DNA of 64,000 nt, taken from contig NZ_QKUF01000026.1 in NCBI RefSeq assembly GCF_003253565.1, positions 1 through 64,000 on the forward strand, written 5' to 3'. The notes under the pieces were generated by a model that saw only the letters and a program-made list of their open reading frames with translations, had not been told where the DNA came from and ran no database searches. The position numbers and the translations under genes are program-made. This DNA comes from Thermosporothrix hazakensis (GTDB taxonomy: Bacteria; Chloroflexota; Ktedonobacteria; Ktedonobacterales; Ktedonobacteraceae). This document shows positions 33,705 to 43,757 of the stretch, piece after piece. Position 1 is the stretch's first letter, and the number at the start of each line of letters is the position of its first letter.

Positions 33705-34568
33705 CTATCGCTGACCCATCGCAGCTGGAACCTGCCAGTACCGGCGCGTCTCCAGACTATCACCCGGCTGATTGGCATTTGAAGCCAGCAAGCCAGCGTG
33801 TTGCAGCATCTGCAAGACTTCCAGCAGCTGACCAAGACGGACCGGCTGAGAGGAAGCATTCAAAGTATTCAATTTCCCCTGAAGCTCAAACAATGTCATC
33901 CCCTCCCCTTCATGCTCTGGCAGGACCGTCTTTACCAGCATCGCGAGCCGTTGTTGCGCTTCCCAGCGGGCCCGCTGTTCTGGCGTCTTCCGGGATCTTT
34001 CTGCCGTACGAGCCTGAAATTGTACCTCAAAATAGCAGTGTGGAGCACCACGAGTAACACAGGAAAGCTCCTTCACATATACTTTTTCCTTGAACCGCTC
34101 CGCAGCTCCCTCTACCGCACCCCAGAACCAGCCACAGAGGGCTCTGGGACTGTCGTACCGGAACAGAATTTTAGAACGGGAATGATCCTCCGAGAGATAG
34201 GTATAGTTGAATACCGGAGGAGTCAGGCCATCGGGGCCCTTTGCCATCTGGATATGTGCATCACGCATCAATAATACAAGGTCCCGCGCACAGCTTGTTT
34301 GCGAAAGCAGAAAAGCACAATGGTGACGCGTCAGCCCATTGGTAATGAAATAGTGTCCGAACTGGCGCAGCAATCGCTGCTGATGGATACCGGTTCTCTG
34401 ACTGACGACCTGTAGACCGTACATAAATGCATCATCTGCAAAAACCCGACCCGCCAGAGGACGCGCTTCTACCTGCCCAGCGAGCGCCTCGCGATACGCC
34501 TGTAAAACGGCCGCATCGAAGTGACCCGCAAGATATTTTTCCCAGGTCGAGAAAACCAGTCCTAACAT
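33705..34568 (-). CDS. H-NOX (heme NO/O2-binding) protein with a possible winged-helix C-terminus
   Basis: 287 aa. The N-terminal ~185 residues have the H-NOX pattern: His105 (LLMRDAHIQM) as candidate proximal heme ligand and Tyr138-x-Ser140-x-Arg142 (YDSPR), the heme-propionate triad, compared with H102 and Y131/S133/R135 in Thermoanaerobacter. A C170-x7-C178 pair follows (CVTRGAPHCYF). The last ~70 residues (TLFELQGKLNTL, then LGQLLEVLQMLQHAGLLAS and a beta-like RRYWQV) look like a winged helix. It would be a cytosolic gas sensor, perhaps a transcription factor. No histidine kinase or cyclase gene is adjacent. Confidence 0.72.
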   Translation of the reverse strand: MLGLVFSTWEKYLAGHFDAAVLQAYREALAGQVEARPLAGRVFADDAFMYGLQVVSQRTGIHQQRLLRQFGHYFITNGLTRHHCAFLLSQTSCARDLVLLMRDAHIQMAKGPDGLTPPVFNYTYLSEDHSRSKILFRYDSPRALCGWFWGAVEGAAERFKEKVYVKELSCVTRGAPHCYFEVQFQARTAERSRKTPEQRARWEAQQRLAMLVKTVLPEHEGEGMTLFELQGKLNTLNASSQPVRLGQLLEVLQMLQHAGLLASNANQPGDSLETRRYWQVPAAMGQR

Positions 34569-34876
34569 GCCTTCATCCCTCTCTATCTCGTTTTTTTCTC
34601 ATGGTTTCACTCATTATATAATTCAAAAGTATCATACCGCGTTGTGTAACCGTAACGCAAGAGGACAAGGCTCATAAATCTCTGCTGGCCAGATCACAAT
34701 AGCATCACAAAAAGCTGATACTGCCTCCTACCGGGGTAATGGTACATTATTACTAGAATGAAAACAGCCGAGCCTTCCCATTTGTGTTCTCATCCCTCGG
34801 TGTGGTATTCTCTGCATGGCAGAAAGATACGTAAGAATAGAGAGTACATCGATGTCTCTCAAAGAAAGGGCTGCTC
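34569..34876. other. Divergent intergenic region between H-NOX and methyltransferase genes
   Basis: 308 bases without a gene. A TATAAT-like sequence reads toward the H-NOX gene around 34610, but no matching -35 was found. Nothing else is supported. Confidence 0.4.
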
Positions 34877-35662
34877 ATGCCTATTGATTTTCATGCCACA
34901 CGGAATCATCGTTCATACGCTGATCGCCAGGCAGACAGCACATGGCGCGACTTTATGCGCGCACTTATCACAATCGAGGGAAAAGATATCGCGGATATCG
35001 GCTGTGGAGGAGGCATTTATACTGCTGCCTTCGCCGATATGGGAGCCGCCCATGTTACCGGCGTTGACTTCTCCGAAACGATGCTTCAAGACGCCCGCGA
35101 ACAATGCTCCGGCTATGATACCGTCTCCTTCCAGCAGGGGGACGCGCTGCACACCGGTCTGGCGGACGCCCATTTTGATGTGATCCTGGAACGGGGACTG
35201 ACACATCATCTGAAACAGGAACAGCTTCCGGCCTGCTTTGCCGAGGCATATCGCCTGCTCCGCCCGGGTGGCGTGCTCTTTGTACAGAACCGCACCCCGG
35301 AAGATTGTCAGCTTCCTGGAAGCGACACAAACCCACGTGGCTATTTCTTTGAGAAGTTCCCTCGCTTGCTGACTATTGAGACCAGCAGGCGCCCAAACAG
35401 TGTCACAACAATGGCAGCGCTACAGCAGGCAGGCTTTACCCGTATTGAAGAACGCCACCTTTGGGAAATTAAAGAGGTGTACCCGAACATTGAGAAACTG
35501 ACCGAGCATATTCTAACCCGTAAGGGACGTTCAATTCTTCACGAGTTGACCGACACAGAACTACAGGAGCTAGCCGAGTATATACGAGAGCGTTACAGCG
35601 ATCAGCAGGGCGAAATTGTGGAGCAATGTCGCTGGACTGTCTGGTGCGCATGGAAGGCCTGA
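34877..35662 (+). CDS. Class I SAM-dependent methyltransferase
   Basis: 261 aa. Motif I is IADIGCGGGIYTAAFADMGA followed by the acidic residue of GVDFSETML. A later FDVILERGLTHHL and AEAYRLLRPGGVLFVQ complete the Rossmann-like core (Methyltransf_11 type). The acceptor is unknown. AAAGGG is about 7 bases upstream of ATG 34877. A weak hairpin after the stop leads into the terminator of the convergent peptidase gene. Confidence 0.88.
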   Translation: MPIDFHATRNHRSYADRQADSTWRDFMRALITIEGKDIADIGCGGGIYTAAFADMGAAHVTGVDFSETMLQDAREQCSGYDTVSFQQGDALHTGLADAHFDVILERGLTHHLKQEQLPACFAEAYRLLRPGGVLFVQNRTPEDCQLPGSDTNPRGYFFEKFPRLLTIETSRRPNSVTTMAALQQAGFTRIEERHLWEIKEVYPNIEKLTEHILTRKGRSILHELTDTELQELAEYIRERYSDQQGEIVEQCRWTVWCAWKA

Positions 35663-35725
35663 TACCTCTCTGAACAGCGGAGAGCCTTCACAGGTCAGTT
35701 GAAAGGGCCAGGAGAAACGTGCTCA

Positions 35726-35761
35726 ATCAAAAAAACGGGGCAGGGAAAGAGTTCCTGCCCC
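35726..35761 (-). terminator. Terminator of the M32 carboxypeptidase gene
   Basis: On the minus strand, GGGGCAGG and its complement (35754-35761 / 35737-35744) form a stem followed by a run of seven T. Confidence 0.85.
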
Positions 35762-35769
35762 TTCTCATG

Positions 35770-37308
35770 CTAGAGGTTATAGATCTGTGAAAACTTGTTG
35801 GTCAGGTAATCAACAAGATACTGTGGGTTGGGCGCTTCTCCGGTAACGCGCTGAATCAGCTCTTCTGGCTGATAGATCGTGCCGTAGGCATAGAGGTTCT
35901 CGCGCAGCCAGTTCAGCACGAAGGAGACATCACCGCCAGCCAGGCGCTCATCAAAATCAGGATATGCCTTGCGCAGCGTGTTATAGATCTGGGCGCTATA
36001 GAGATTGCCAAAGGTATAGCTCGGGAAGTAGCCAAAGCCAGAGGTCCAGTGGACATCCTGGAGAATACCATTGGCATCGCTATCAGGAGTAATACCCAGA
36101 TAATCCTGATATTTAGCATTCCACATTGAGGGCAGCGACTCTACCGAGACATCCTCATTCATCATTGCACGCTCCATCTCAAAGCGGATGATAATATGCA
36201 GATTATAGGTTACCTCATCCGCCTCGACACGAATCAGGCTGGCCTCAACGTTGTTCAAAGCGCGGGCAAACGTTTCCGCAGACACTTGCTGGAACTGCTC
36301 GGGGAAGCACTCGCGTACAAGGCCGAACTGTCCCTTCCAGAACGCTGTAGAGCGACCAATAATGTTCTCCCACAGGCGGGACTGCGACTCATGAACGCCC
36401 ATCGTCGCGCCACTTGCCAGCGGCGTACGTACCAGGGTCGGGGCCACTCCTTGCTCATAGACCGCATGGCCGCCCTCGTGAAGCGCACCCATCAGGCCCA
36501 TCGGCAAATAATCTTCCTGATAGCGCGTGGTGACACGCACATCAAAAGGAGAACCAAAGCTGGTGGTAAATGGGTGTGCGGAGACACGCAGTTCGCCCCG
36601 GTTGAAATCATAGCCCATTGCCTTCAGGGCCTTGATGCACAGCTCCTTCTGCTTCTCAACATCGAAACGCTGACCACTCACGGAGCTCATATCGACCTTG
36701 TTGCCGCTCTGCTGAATGCGCTTGAGCATGGTCTTGCTGACATCGCGTACCGGCTCAAAGAGAGCCGACACCTTCGCCGCAGTAAACCCGGGCTCGTAGG
36801 CATCAAGCAGGGCATCGTAGCGCGTCTCTTTGTAGCCCCAGCGATCAGCCACCTCACGCTGGAACTCGATAATCTTTTTCAGCTTGGGAGCAAAGAGACC
36901 AAAATCATTATTCGCGCGCGCTTTCACCCAGGTATTGAACGCATCAACGCGCGCAATCTCCATCTCCTTCACCAGTTCGCGGGGCAGTTTGACAGCGAAA
37001 TCATACGCGCGGCGGGTGTCGCGGACCAGAGCGCGATCAGCATCAGAGTATTGAGGCTGATGAACCACATCCTCCAGGCTCTTGAGCAGCTCGCCAAGCT
37101 GCGGAGAGGTCTGCCGATCATGCACCAAGCCGCTCATAGTTGCCATCTGATGACCGCGGACCTCGTTGGCACCATCGGGCATCGCGGTCTGCTGGTCCCA
37201 GTCGGCCAGAGCGGCGAGAGAACTCAGATCGACGATCTCCTGTACATATTCAAGCAACGTGTTAATACGGTCATCACTACGTGTAAAGTCAATCTTCTGT
37301 TCTGCCAC
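35770..37308 (-). CDS. Metallocarboxypeptidase of family M32 (thermostable Taq type)
   Basis: 512 aa, the usual length. It removes C-terminal residues from peptides in the cytoplasm. The zinc motif HEGGH is at His277, Glu278 and His281, and the family's later segments (VHESQSRLWENIIGRS and the HxxxRxE-like IHIIIRFEMER, with the third zinc ligand region) are present. Clear terminator downstream, so probably monocistronic. A 401-codon opposite-strand frame over this gene is a shadow. Confidence 0.93.
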   Translation of the reverse strand: MAEQKIDFTRSDDRINTLLEYVQEIVDLSSLAALADWDQQTAMPDGANEVRGHQMATMSGLVHDRQTSPQLGELLKSLEDVVHQPQYSDADRALVRDTRRAYDFAVKLPRELVKEMEIARVDAFNTWVKARANNDFGLFAPKLKKIIEFQREVADRWGYKETRYDALLDAYEPGFTAAKVSALFEPVRDVSKTMLKRIQQSGNKVDMSSVSGQRFDVEKQKELCIKALKAMGYDFNRGELRVSAHPFTTSFGSPFDVRVTTRYQEDYLPMGLMGALHEGGHAVYEQGVAPTLVRTPLASGATMGVHESQSRLWENIIGRSTAFWKGQFGLVRECFPEQFQQVSAETFARALNNVEASLIRVEADEVTYNLHIIIRFEMERAMMNEDVSVESLPSMWNAKYQDYLGITPDSDANGILQDVHWTSGFGYFPSYTFGNLYSAQIYNTLRKAYPDFDERLAGGDVSFVLNWLRENLYAYGTIYQPEELIQRVTGEAPNPQYLVDYLTNKFSQIYNL

Positions 37309-37482
37309 GTGCTATTGTCTCTCTTTCCTGTTTATGCAAACACATCAATGAAGTTGAACAAAGCAAGCGTGAGGCTGATGATCCTCACGCCCGAGGGATA
37401 GAATGAACATGTCGTCTCTCCTGCACAGACGCAAGAGAGCGCTTCTCGACCTCACCTCAATTATATCGCAGCAGCAGAGTCC

Positions 37483-39420
37483 TCAACTATGCAAATTTTC
37501 GATTTCTACCGGCTCAACCTGCTCGGCCAGCTCAAAGCCGAACACCTTTGCGTAGAAGTACAGTTCTGCCTCTTGCGCCCGCTTGATCGAGTCGGCCCGC
37601 CGGAAGCCATGACCTTCGCCTTCAAACTCAATATAGGCAACCGGAATCTTTCTGGCCCGCAGTGCCTCAACCATCTTTTGTGACTGATCGGGCGTCACGA
37701 TCTTATCATCAAGGCCCTGGAAGAGAATCATTGGACAGGAGAGCTGCTCAACGTGGTTCAGCGGAGAGCGCTCACGATAGAGATCAGCACACTCGGGATA
37801 CGGGCCAACCAGACCGAAAGTATAGCGTGACTCAAACTTATGGGTGTGTTCGGCCAGCCCGATAATATCGCTGACACCGAAGAAGCTGGCACCGGCCTTA
37901 AAGACATCGCGGAACGTCAACGCCCCCAGGGTGGTATAGCCGCCCGCACTTCCCCCACGAATCGTCAGGCGCTCTTTATCAACCAGGCCCTGATTCGCCA
38001 GATAGAGCGCTCCATTCACACAATCGTCGATATCCACAATGCCCCACTGCCCCTTGAGCCGCTCACGATACGCCCGCCCATAGCCGGTACTGCCTCCATA
38101 GTTGACATCGAGAATGGCAAAACCACGACTCGTCCAGTAGAGCTTACTTAAATCCAGCACCGCGACCGATTGGCTGGTCGGTCCGCCATGACTCCAGATC
38201 TGCAACGGGGGAAGCTCGCCCTCTGGAGCCTCATATGCAGCATTGCGAGGCGGATAATAATAGCCATAGGCCGTCTGGCCGTTTTCGGTCGGAAACTCGA
38301 TCAGTTGCGGCTCGGTGATGATGCCCGGATCAAGGGCGAGCGTGCTGGAACGCTTCAGCACAGTCGTCTGCCTACTTTGCAAATCCAGCGCTACGACCGA
38401 GCGGAACTCGCTTGGAGACGCCCCGATAAAAAACACGTGTTCTGGGGTCACCTGCACGTCTGAGATGACGGTATAAGGAACAGGGATCGGGGTAAACTTT
38501 TTGGTGCGGGTATCCAGGCTGGCAAGCTTATCCTGGCCCTCTGTATAGCGACAGATAATGGTCTGAGCAGACGCGAAGCCATAGGTAGACATGCCAAAAA
38601 CCCACTGTGGAGAGCCAAACTCAGCCTGCATCTCATGCATCGGCTCTATCGTGCCGTCAGCGTTTAAGCGATAAATATTCCACCAGCCCGAACGATCAGA
38701 GACAAAATACAGAACCCCATCAGGAGACCACTGCGGCTGGAAAATAGATTCGCTTTCGCCACCTGCAACATGCTCGGCATAGCTGACATAGCCATTTGCA
38801 TCAATAGAGCCAACCCAGAGTTCACAGCCATCCCAGGGCATATTGGGATGATTCCAGGTCAGCCAGCAGAGTTTTGAGCCATCAGGGCTCAGACGCGGCG
38901 TGGAGTAGAAATCATTCCCCGCCACGAGCGTGCAGAGCTTGCCACTACCATCAAGCGGCACACTGACAAGCGTGTTTGCTGGATCATGATCAGAATGCGT
39001 GTGGTCCTCACAGACACAGATCAGGCGTTGCCGCTGCTGATCGACCACCATATCTGCATAGCGTTTCCGTTCGGGAGGGGTAATCGGCTCCGGTTCCGCG
39101 CCCGGTTGCAAGCGGTAAAGCCGCTGATCACTGAAGTTCGCAAAAAAGACCGTATCCTGACTGACGGCGTAATCTCCCCCACCGTACTCGTGAACCATTG
39201 TACGAGCATTCAACGGCAGAGGCAAGACATCGACCTGTGACCCGTCAACGTTTCGCTTTACAATAGCGTTGCGGCCCCCTTCAGACGGTCTCCCCTCAAT
39301 CCAGTATACATTCTGTCCATCAAGTGCGATCTCGTTTACTCTAATGGTCTCCGATACAAGCATATCAGTTGTGATGGGAGACTTCCACGAGCCGTAAGGG
39401 GTAATATGTGGCTTCCTCAT
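37483..39420 (-). CDS. S9-family peptidase (acylaminoacyl/dipeptidyl-peptidase type)
   Basis: 645 aa from ATG 39420. A WD-like beta-propeller (LSPDGSKLCWLTW, WSPDGVLYFVS) precedes an alpha/beta hydrolase with Ser491 in GGSAGGYTTL and a C-terminal GLDDKIVTPDQSQ (Asp) and EGEGHGFRR (His). Cytosolic peptide hydrolase. I prefer 39420 (MRKPHITPYGSWKSPITTDM) over 39456 because the family usually starts near that sequence. It is distinct from the S9A enzyme at 388. Confidence 0.88.
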   Translation of the reverse strand: MRKPHITPYGSWKSPITTDMLVSETIRVNEIALDGQNVYWIEGRPSEGGRNAIVKRNVDGSQVDVLPLPLNARTMVHEYGGGDYAVSQDTVFFANFSDQRLYRLQPGAEPEPITPPERKRYADMVVDQQRQRLICVCEDHTHSDHDPANTLVSVPLDGSGKLCTLVAGNDFYSTPRLSPDGSKLCWLTWNHPNMPWDGCELWVGSIDANGYVSYAEHVAGGESESIFQPQWSPDGVLYFVSDRSGWWNIYRLNADGTIEPMHEMQAEFGSPQWVFGMSTYGFASAQTIICRYTEGQDKLASLDTRTKKFTPIPVPYTVISDVQVTPEHVFFIGASPSEFRSVVALDLQSRQTTVLKRSSTLALDPGIITEPQLIEFPTENGQTAYGYYYPPRNAAYEAPEGELPPLQIWSHGGPTSQSVAVLDLSKLYWTSRGFAILDVNYGGSTGYGRAYRERLKGQWGIVDIDDCVNGALYLANQGLVDKERLTIRGGSAGGYTTLGALTFRDVFKAGASFFGVSDIIGLAEHTHKFESRYTFGLVGPYPECADLYRERSPLNHVEQLSCPMILFQGLDDKIVTPDQSQKMVEALRARKIPVAYIEFEGEGHGFRRADSIKRAQEAELYFYAKVFGFELAEQVEPVEIENLHS

Positions 39421-39870
39421 ACCAGATTCAATTCTCCATGCTTTTTCTTCATTCACATAGCTATCTTAACACAATTTTCCAGTCACTATCTAACCTGGCG
39501 CTTGCAATAGCCCAGGTGCGCCTCAACCGAAGTAAAAACGCAATTGTATTGCTGAGTTTTCATTGCCTGTTACAGCCCATTCCTATAGGATGCTCTCATT
39601 CTTATTGTCGACAAAGAGAGAACCTTCGTCATCGACACTCCCCTTTTTCCTTAGAGGAATATAATGCATCCATCCTCAAAAGTGAGTCCCTCTTGCTTCC
39701 CTATCAGTAAAAGTATATACAGCTTACTTTCATCTATGACAGCTCTGCGACAACTCTATGATACTGTTATGACAATCATCGACGATAATAGGCAGTAGCA
39801 AGGGGAAAGTGTCAGGGCACTCTTCGGCTCTGAATCAGTTACAGCTATTGGAAAGCGAGTAGAAAGACCT
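39421..39870. other. Divergent intergenic region between S9 peptidase and NUDIX genes
   Basis: 450 bases. One 6-bp hairpin, ACCTGG/CCAGGT, near 39495-39520. No gene, RNA or convincing promoter pair was found. Confidence 0.4.
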
Positions 39871-40377
39871 ATGTTCTATGATCTCTTAAAAAAATGTGTC
39901 AGCCTTTTCTTTCATCTGATCAATCTCATCACCGGCAACCGAATTCCACCCTTTGGGAGCGCAGCAGTCGTCGTTGAACAGAACAATCGCTATCTGGTCG
40001 TTCGCCTCCCGGGGAATCGCGTGGTCTTCCCAGGTGGCTTTATGAACTGGCGCGAAACACCGCAGCAGTCAGCAGAGCGTGAGGGAGAAGAAGAGACCGG
40101 CATGAAGATCCAGGCAGAGGATTGTATCAATGTCTACTCGCTGGTCAGCGACCATTGGACCAACATGAGCACCAATAGTTTTGTCTTCTCGGGTGAGGTA
40201 GTTGGCGGGCGGCTACATCCAACCGTTGAAGGATCCGCCTGCTGGATGTCGGAGCAAGAATTGCGCCTGGTGATGAGCAAGCATTCACTGCGCATTCTTG
40301 ATGATTATCTCGCCTATCGTAAGCGTTCCCAGCAGAACCAGCAAACCTCTCATCCAACCGTAACCCGGGTCTCCTGA
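39871..40377 (+). CDS. NUDIX hydrolase
   Basis: 168 aa. The NUDIX box is complete: GGFMNWRETPQQSAEREGEE followed by ETG. A hydrophobic N-terminal stretch (LKKCVSLFFHLINLITGN) may sit at the membrane or simply be the first helix. Substrate unknown. The ribosome site is weak. It is convergent with the nuo operon and shares a hairpin at 40402. Confidence 0.85.
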   Translation: MFYDLLKKCVSLFFHLINLITGNRIPPFGSAAVVVEQNNRYLVVRLPGNRVVFPGGFMNWRETPQQSAEREGEEETGMKIQAEDCINVYSLVSDHWTNMSTNSFVFSGEVVGGRLHPTVEGSACWMSEQELRLVMSKHSLRILDDYLAYRKRSQQNQQTSHPTVTRVS

Positions 40378-40401
40378 AGCGCTCTCTGCGGCAAAGGAAG
40401 A

Positions 40402-40428
40402 GGGCCGGGACGTACTCGTTCCCGACCC
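40402..40428. terminator. Hairpin between the NUDIX gene and nuoN
   Basis: GGGCCGGGA (40402-40410) and TCCCGACCC (40420-40428), pairing with one G-U depending on strand. It is a likely shared 3' end for the nuo operon and the NUDIX gene; the T-run is poor. Confidence 0.55.
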
Positions 40429-40450
40429 TCAAAAACCGCAACCAGTTTTG

Positions 40451-42124
40451 TCACTTCAACATTGCTTCTGCCGCTTGCCGGGCTAGATCAACCAGCCAGA
40501 AAGGCAGCACAGTCCCCATCGCCAGCGCTCCAATAACGGACAGTCCCAGAGACAGCCAGGCCATCCAGTTCAGATTGTGCCTCGGCTCATCATCCACGAC
40601 CTCAGCGACCACCCCGGACTCAACCTTCACCTCTTTCTCAGCAGCGGGCTTCACCGCAACAGCAGTGCCACCCCGTGAAGGTGTGCTCAGTTTTCCGGAA
40701 GCACGGCGCACCGGCGTGGCCGCAGGCGCCACCGCGGGCTGAACCTCTTTTTCTGGTGCCTCCATAAACATGGTCGCGATAAAGCGCAGGTAGTAGTACA
40801 TACCAAAAACGCTCGCCAGCACGCCGATAATCAGCAGTTCGGGATGCCCACCGACCAGAGCGGTATAGAACAGATAGTATTTTCCAGCAAAGCCAGCCAT
40901 CGGCGGAAAACCGGCCAGCGATAGCAGGAAGAAGGCCAGCAGACCAGCCAGCACCGGGCGTCTATGCCAGAGACCACGCAGAGCGCTTGCATCGCTGCCG
41001 GAGTTGTCCAATCTCTCAAGGAACGAGACGACCCCAAAAGCGCCAACGTTGATAAAGGCATAGCAGAACAGATAGAAGAGAATGGAGGCTATTCCGTCGA
41101 CGCCGCCAACAACGATCCCGATCATCAGGTAACCAGCATGCGCAACGCTTGAATAGGCAAGCATTCGCTTCACGTTCTTCTGCGCAACCGCCATAATGTT
41201 GCCGCCGACCATCGTTAGCACCGCGATCGCCCAGATAACGGGCATCCACGTCGCATGCGCCGGCAACAGCACCACATCAAAGACGCGGGCAAATGCAATC
41301 AACGCGGCCGCTTTTGTGCCCACCGACATAAAGGCGGTCACGGGAGCCGGAGCGCCCTGATATACGTCAGGCGTCCAGGCCTGGAACGGCACAGCCGACA
41401 CTTTAAAGGCAAAGCCGACCGACATCAGCGCCATCGCAACCAGCAACATAGCCGGTGCAGCATTCCCACCCTTCATTACAAGCGAGACCGCATCCGCGGC
41501 CCCCCGAAACGACGTGCTATTCGTCGAGCCATAGGTCAACGCGATCCCATAGAGCAGGAAGGCCGAGGCAAACGAGCTGAGCAAGAAATACTTCATGCCT
41601 GACTCCTGCGAGGCCCTGCGGCGAGCCACAAAGGCGCATAGAATATACAGAGCCAGCGAAAGAAGCTCAATGCCCAGAAAGACCGTCACAAAGTTCGTTG
41701 CCGAAGCCAGCAACATCATGCCAACAGTCGCAAACAGGAACAGGGCATAGTATTCACCCTGATGAACCAGTTGCAAGCGCTTCAGGAACTGGGGCGAAAG
41801 TAAGATACCCAGGCCACTTGCAGTCAAGAGAATCAGATTTGCATAGAGCGCCCCATAATCCGAACCCACCATGTTGTTAAACGCGGGTTGATGGTCGCCC
41901 ATGACAAAAAGCACAATGGTAGCGGCAATAGCGCCAAGCACTCCCAGGAACGCCAGGAGAGGCAGAACAACAAAGTTTTCCGGCCCGGTATCCTTCGTGC
42001 GCTTTCCTCCCGCATGCGGGAGCACCACATCCACCAGCATAACCACGAGTGCCATGCCTACCAGGACCAGTACTGGCGCTATTCGCCCCCAATCCGCAGC
42101 GGAGACGGTATATGTGAACGTCAT
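40451..42124 (-). CDS. nuoN: NADH-quinone oxidoreductase subunit N
   Basis: 557 aa, antiporter-like proton-channel subunit of complex I, longer than the usual ~485. The excess is a Pro/Ala/Lys/Glu-rich segment at about residues 455-517 (EKEVQPAVAPAATPVRRASG onward) between the last TM helices, likely on the cytoplasmic face. KRMLAYSSVAHAGYLMIG is the conserved Lys helix region. ATG 42124 has GAGGTAGAG about 7 bases upstream. Last gene of the operon. Confidence 0.95.
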   Translation of the reverse strand: MTFTYTVSAADWGRIAPVLVLVGMALVVMLVDVVLPHAGGKRTKDTGPENFVVLPLLAFLGVLGAIAATIVLFVMGDHQPAFNNMVGSDYGALYANLILLTASGLGILLSPQFLKRLQLVHQGEYYALFLFATVGMMLLASATNFVTVFLGIELLSLALYILCAFVARRRASQESGMKYFLLSSFASAFLLYGIALTYGSTNSTSFRGAADAVSLVMKGGNAAPAMLLVAMALMSVGFAFKVSAVPFQAWTPDVYQGAPAPVTAFMSVGTKAAALIAFARVFDVVLLPAHATWMPVIWAIAVLTMVGGNIMAVAQKNVKRMLAYSSVAHAGYLMIGIVVGGVDGIASILFYLFCYAFINVGAFGVVSFLERLDNSGSDASALRGLWHRRPVLAGLLAFFLLSLAGFPPMAGFAGKYYLFYTALVGGHPELLIIGVLASVFGMYYYLRFIATMFMEAPEKEVQPAVAPAATPVRRASGKLSTPSRGGTAVAVKPAAEKEVKVESGVVAEVVDDEPRHNLNWMAWLSLGLSVIGALAMGTVLPFWLVDLARQAAEAMLK

Positions 42125-42184
42125 AAACAAACTCTACCTCGTAGTAGGAGGTGCCCGCCCACATTGAACAGGCACCCCGGCGGC

Positions 42185-43750
42185 CTATTTCACGAATAAT
42201 ACGCCAAGATTCTGAATCGTATTCGCCACCGACGAATGCAGCAACGCTGTAATAAAGTTCGGCTGCAAGCCGATGTACACGATCAACGCCAGTAATGGTA
42301 AGATCACCACAAACTCGCCCAGACGAATATCAGGCAATGCCCCTTTCCGCAACTGGGCGACAACCGGGCCCGCTTTGGGCAGGCGTCCAACCATCATACC
42401 CTGGAAGAAGCGGAGCATATACCACGCTGCCGGGACTACCACAATGGTCGCAATAGTACCAAACCAGACATTGTTACGGAATGCCCCGAGCAGAGACAGG
42501 AACTCACCGGTAAAGCTGTTGAGCCCGGGCAAGCCAAGAGAAGAGAGCGCCGCAATCAGCATGACTGTTGCCAGTACCGGAACCTTTGTTGCGATGCCAC
42601 CAAAATCGGTCAGTTTGCGTGTTCCGGTGCGCTCCTCAATAAAGCCTGCGATCAGGAAGAGGGCAGCGGTAGTGATACCGTGGTTTACCATCTGTAGCAC
42701 CGAGCCCTCGGCCCCCTGAGCATTAAAGGCAAACATACCAAGCATAACCACGCCCAGGTGACTGATACTGGAATAGGCCAGCAGGCGCTTGACATCAACC
42801 TGTACCAGCGCCAGGACCGCACAGTAGAGAATACCGATTACCGCCAGCGTGCGGAAAAGCGGAGCCAGATCCTGGATAGCCAGCGGGAACAACGGAATGC
42901 AGAAGCGCAGGAAGCCGTACGCGCCAGCTTTCGACATCGCACCGGCGATCAGGGCGGTCACGGGAGCAGGAGCCGCGCTATAGGTGTCGGGCTGCCAGTT
43001 ATGGAACGGCACAAACGGGATCTTTACCGCAAAGGCAGCAGCAAACGCAAGCAGAAGCCAGATTTGTGCGGTGTGATCCAGCGAGAGCTTACAGGATACC
43101 TGACCGGTCGCCGGATCAACGATACCATTGAGTAACGTTCCCAGATCGAGCGTATAGGCACAACCAGTCGAACGCTGGTAGAACACACCAAGCGCGATGA
43201 TTCCTGCCAGCATGAGCAAGCTACCGACTGAGGTAAAGATCACAAACTTGAGCGCAGCATACACGCGGCGTCCACTTCCCCAACTTCCCACCAGGAAATA
43301 AGCCGGAATCAGCATCAACTCCCAGAAGATGTAGAAGAGGAAGAGATTCGACGCGGCAAAGACTCCAATAATGCCGCCCGCAAGCAGGAGCATAAAGGCC
43401 ATGTAATGCTTGACCTTTGTCTCCAGCCGATAGGACGCACCGATACAGACCAGAGCCAGCAATGCGGTTAATACAATCAACACAACGCTGATACCATCAA
43501 CATTCAGCGTCAGGTTAATACCAATTGCCGGAATCCAGGGAAGACTGATACCATAGGTTGCTTCACTGAACAGGCTCACCGTCTTCTGTGCATATACCAG
43601 CGCCAGGACCAGGCTGCCAAGCAGGGTCAGCCCAGAGACAGCCAGCGCAAAGCCTCGGATCAGGCCATGTCGGGCCTGCGGCAAGAAGAGTGTAAGAATC
43701 CCTCCTACAATGGGGAGGAGGACGACCAAAGGAAGTACAATCTGAAACAT
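42185..43750 (-). CDS. nuoM: NADH-quinone oxidoreductase subunit M
   Basis: 521 aa, antiporter-like subunit. The conserved helix VDVKRLLAYSSISHLGVVML carries the channel lysine, and WQPDTYSAAPAPVTALIAGA is the HNWxPDxYxxAP-type family signature. It begins 7 bases after nuoL ends. Standard length, nothing unusual. Confidence 0.97.
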   Translation of the reverse strand: MFQIVLPLVVLLPIVGGILTLFLPQARHGLIRGFALAVSGLTLLGSLVLALVYAQKTVSLFSEATYGISLPWIPAIGINLTLNVDGISVVLIVLTALLALVCIGASYRLETKVKHYMAFMLLLAGGIIGVFAASNLFLFYIFWELMLIPAYFLVGSWGSGRRVYAALKFVIFTSVGSLLMLAGIIALGVFYQRSTGCAYTLDLGTLLNGIVDPATGQVSCKLSLDHTAQIWLLLAFAAAFAVKIPFVPFHNWQPDTYSAAPAPVTALIAGAMSKAGAYGFLRFCIPLFPLAIQDLAPLFRTLAVIGILYCAVLALVQVDVKRLLAYSSISHLGVVMLGMFAFNAQGAEGSVLQMVNHGITTAALFLIAGFIEERTGTRKLTDFGGIATKVPVLATVMLIAALSSLGLPGLNSFTGEFLSLLGAFRNNVWFGTIATIVVVPAAWYMLRFFQGMMVGRLPKAGPVVAQLRKGALPDIRLGEFVVILPLLALIVYIGLQPNFITALLHSSVANTIQNLGVLFVK

Positions 43751-43757
43751 ATGACTT

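Noticed and set aside
36196..37401. 401-codon plus-strand frame across the M32 peptidase
   Set aside because: Antisense shadow of a well-supported gene.
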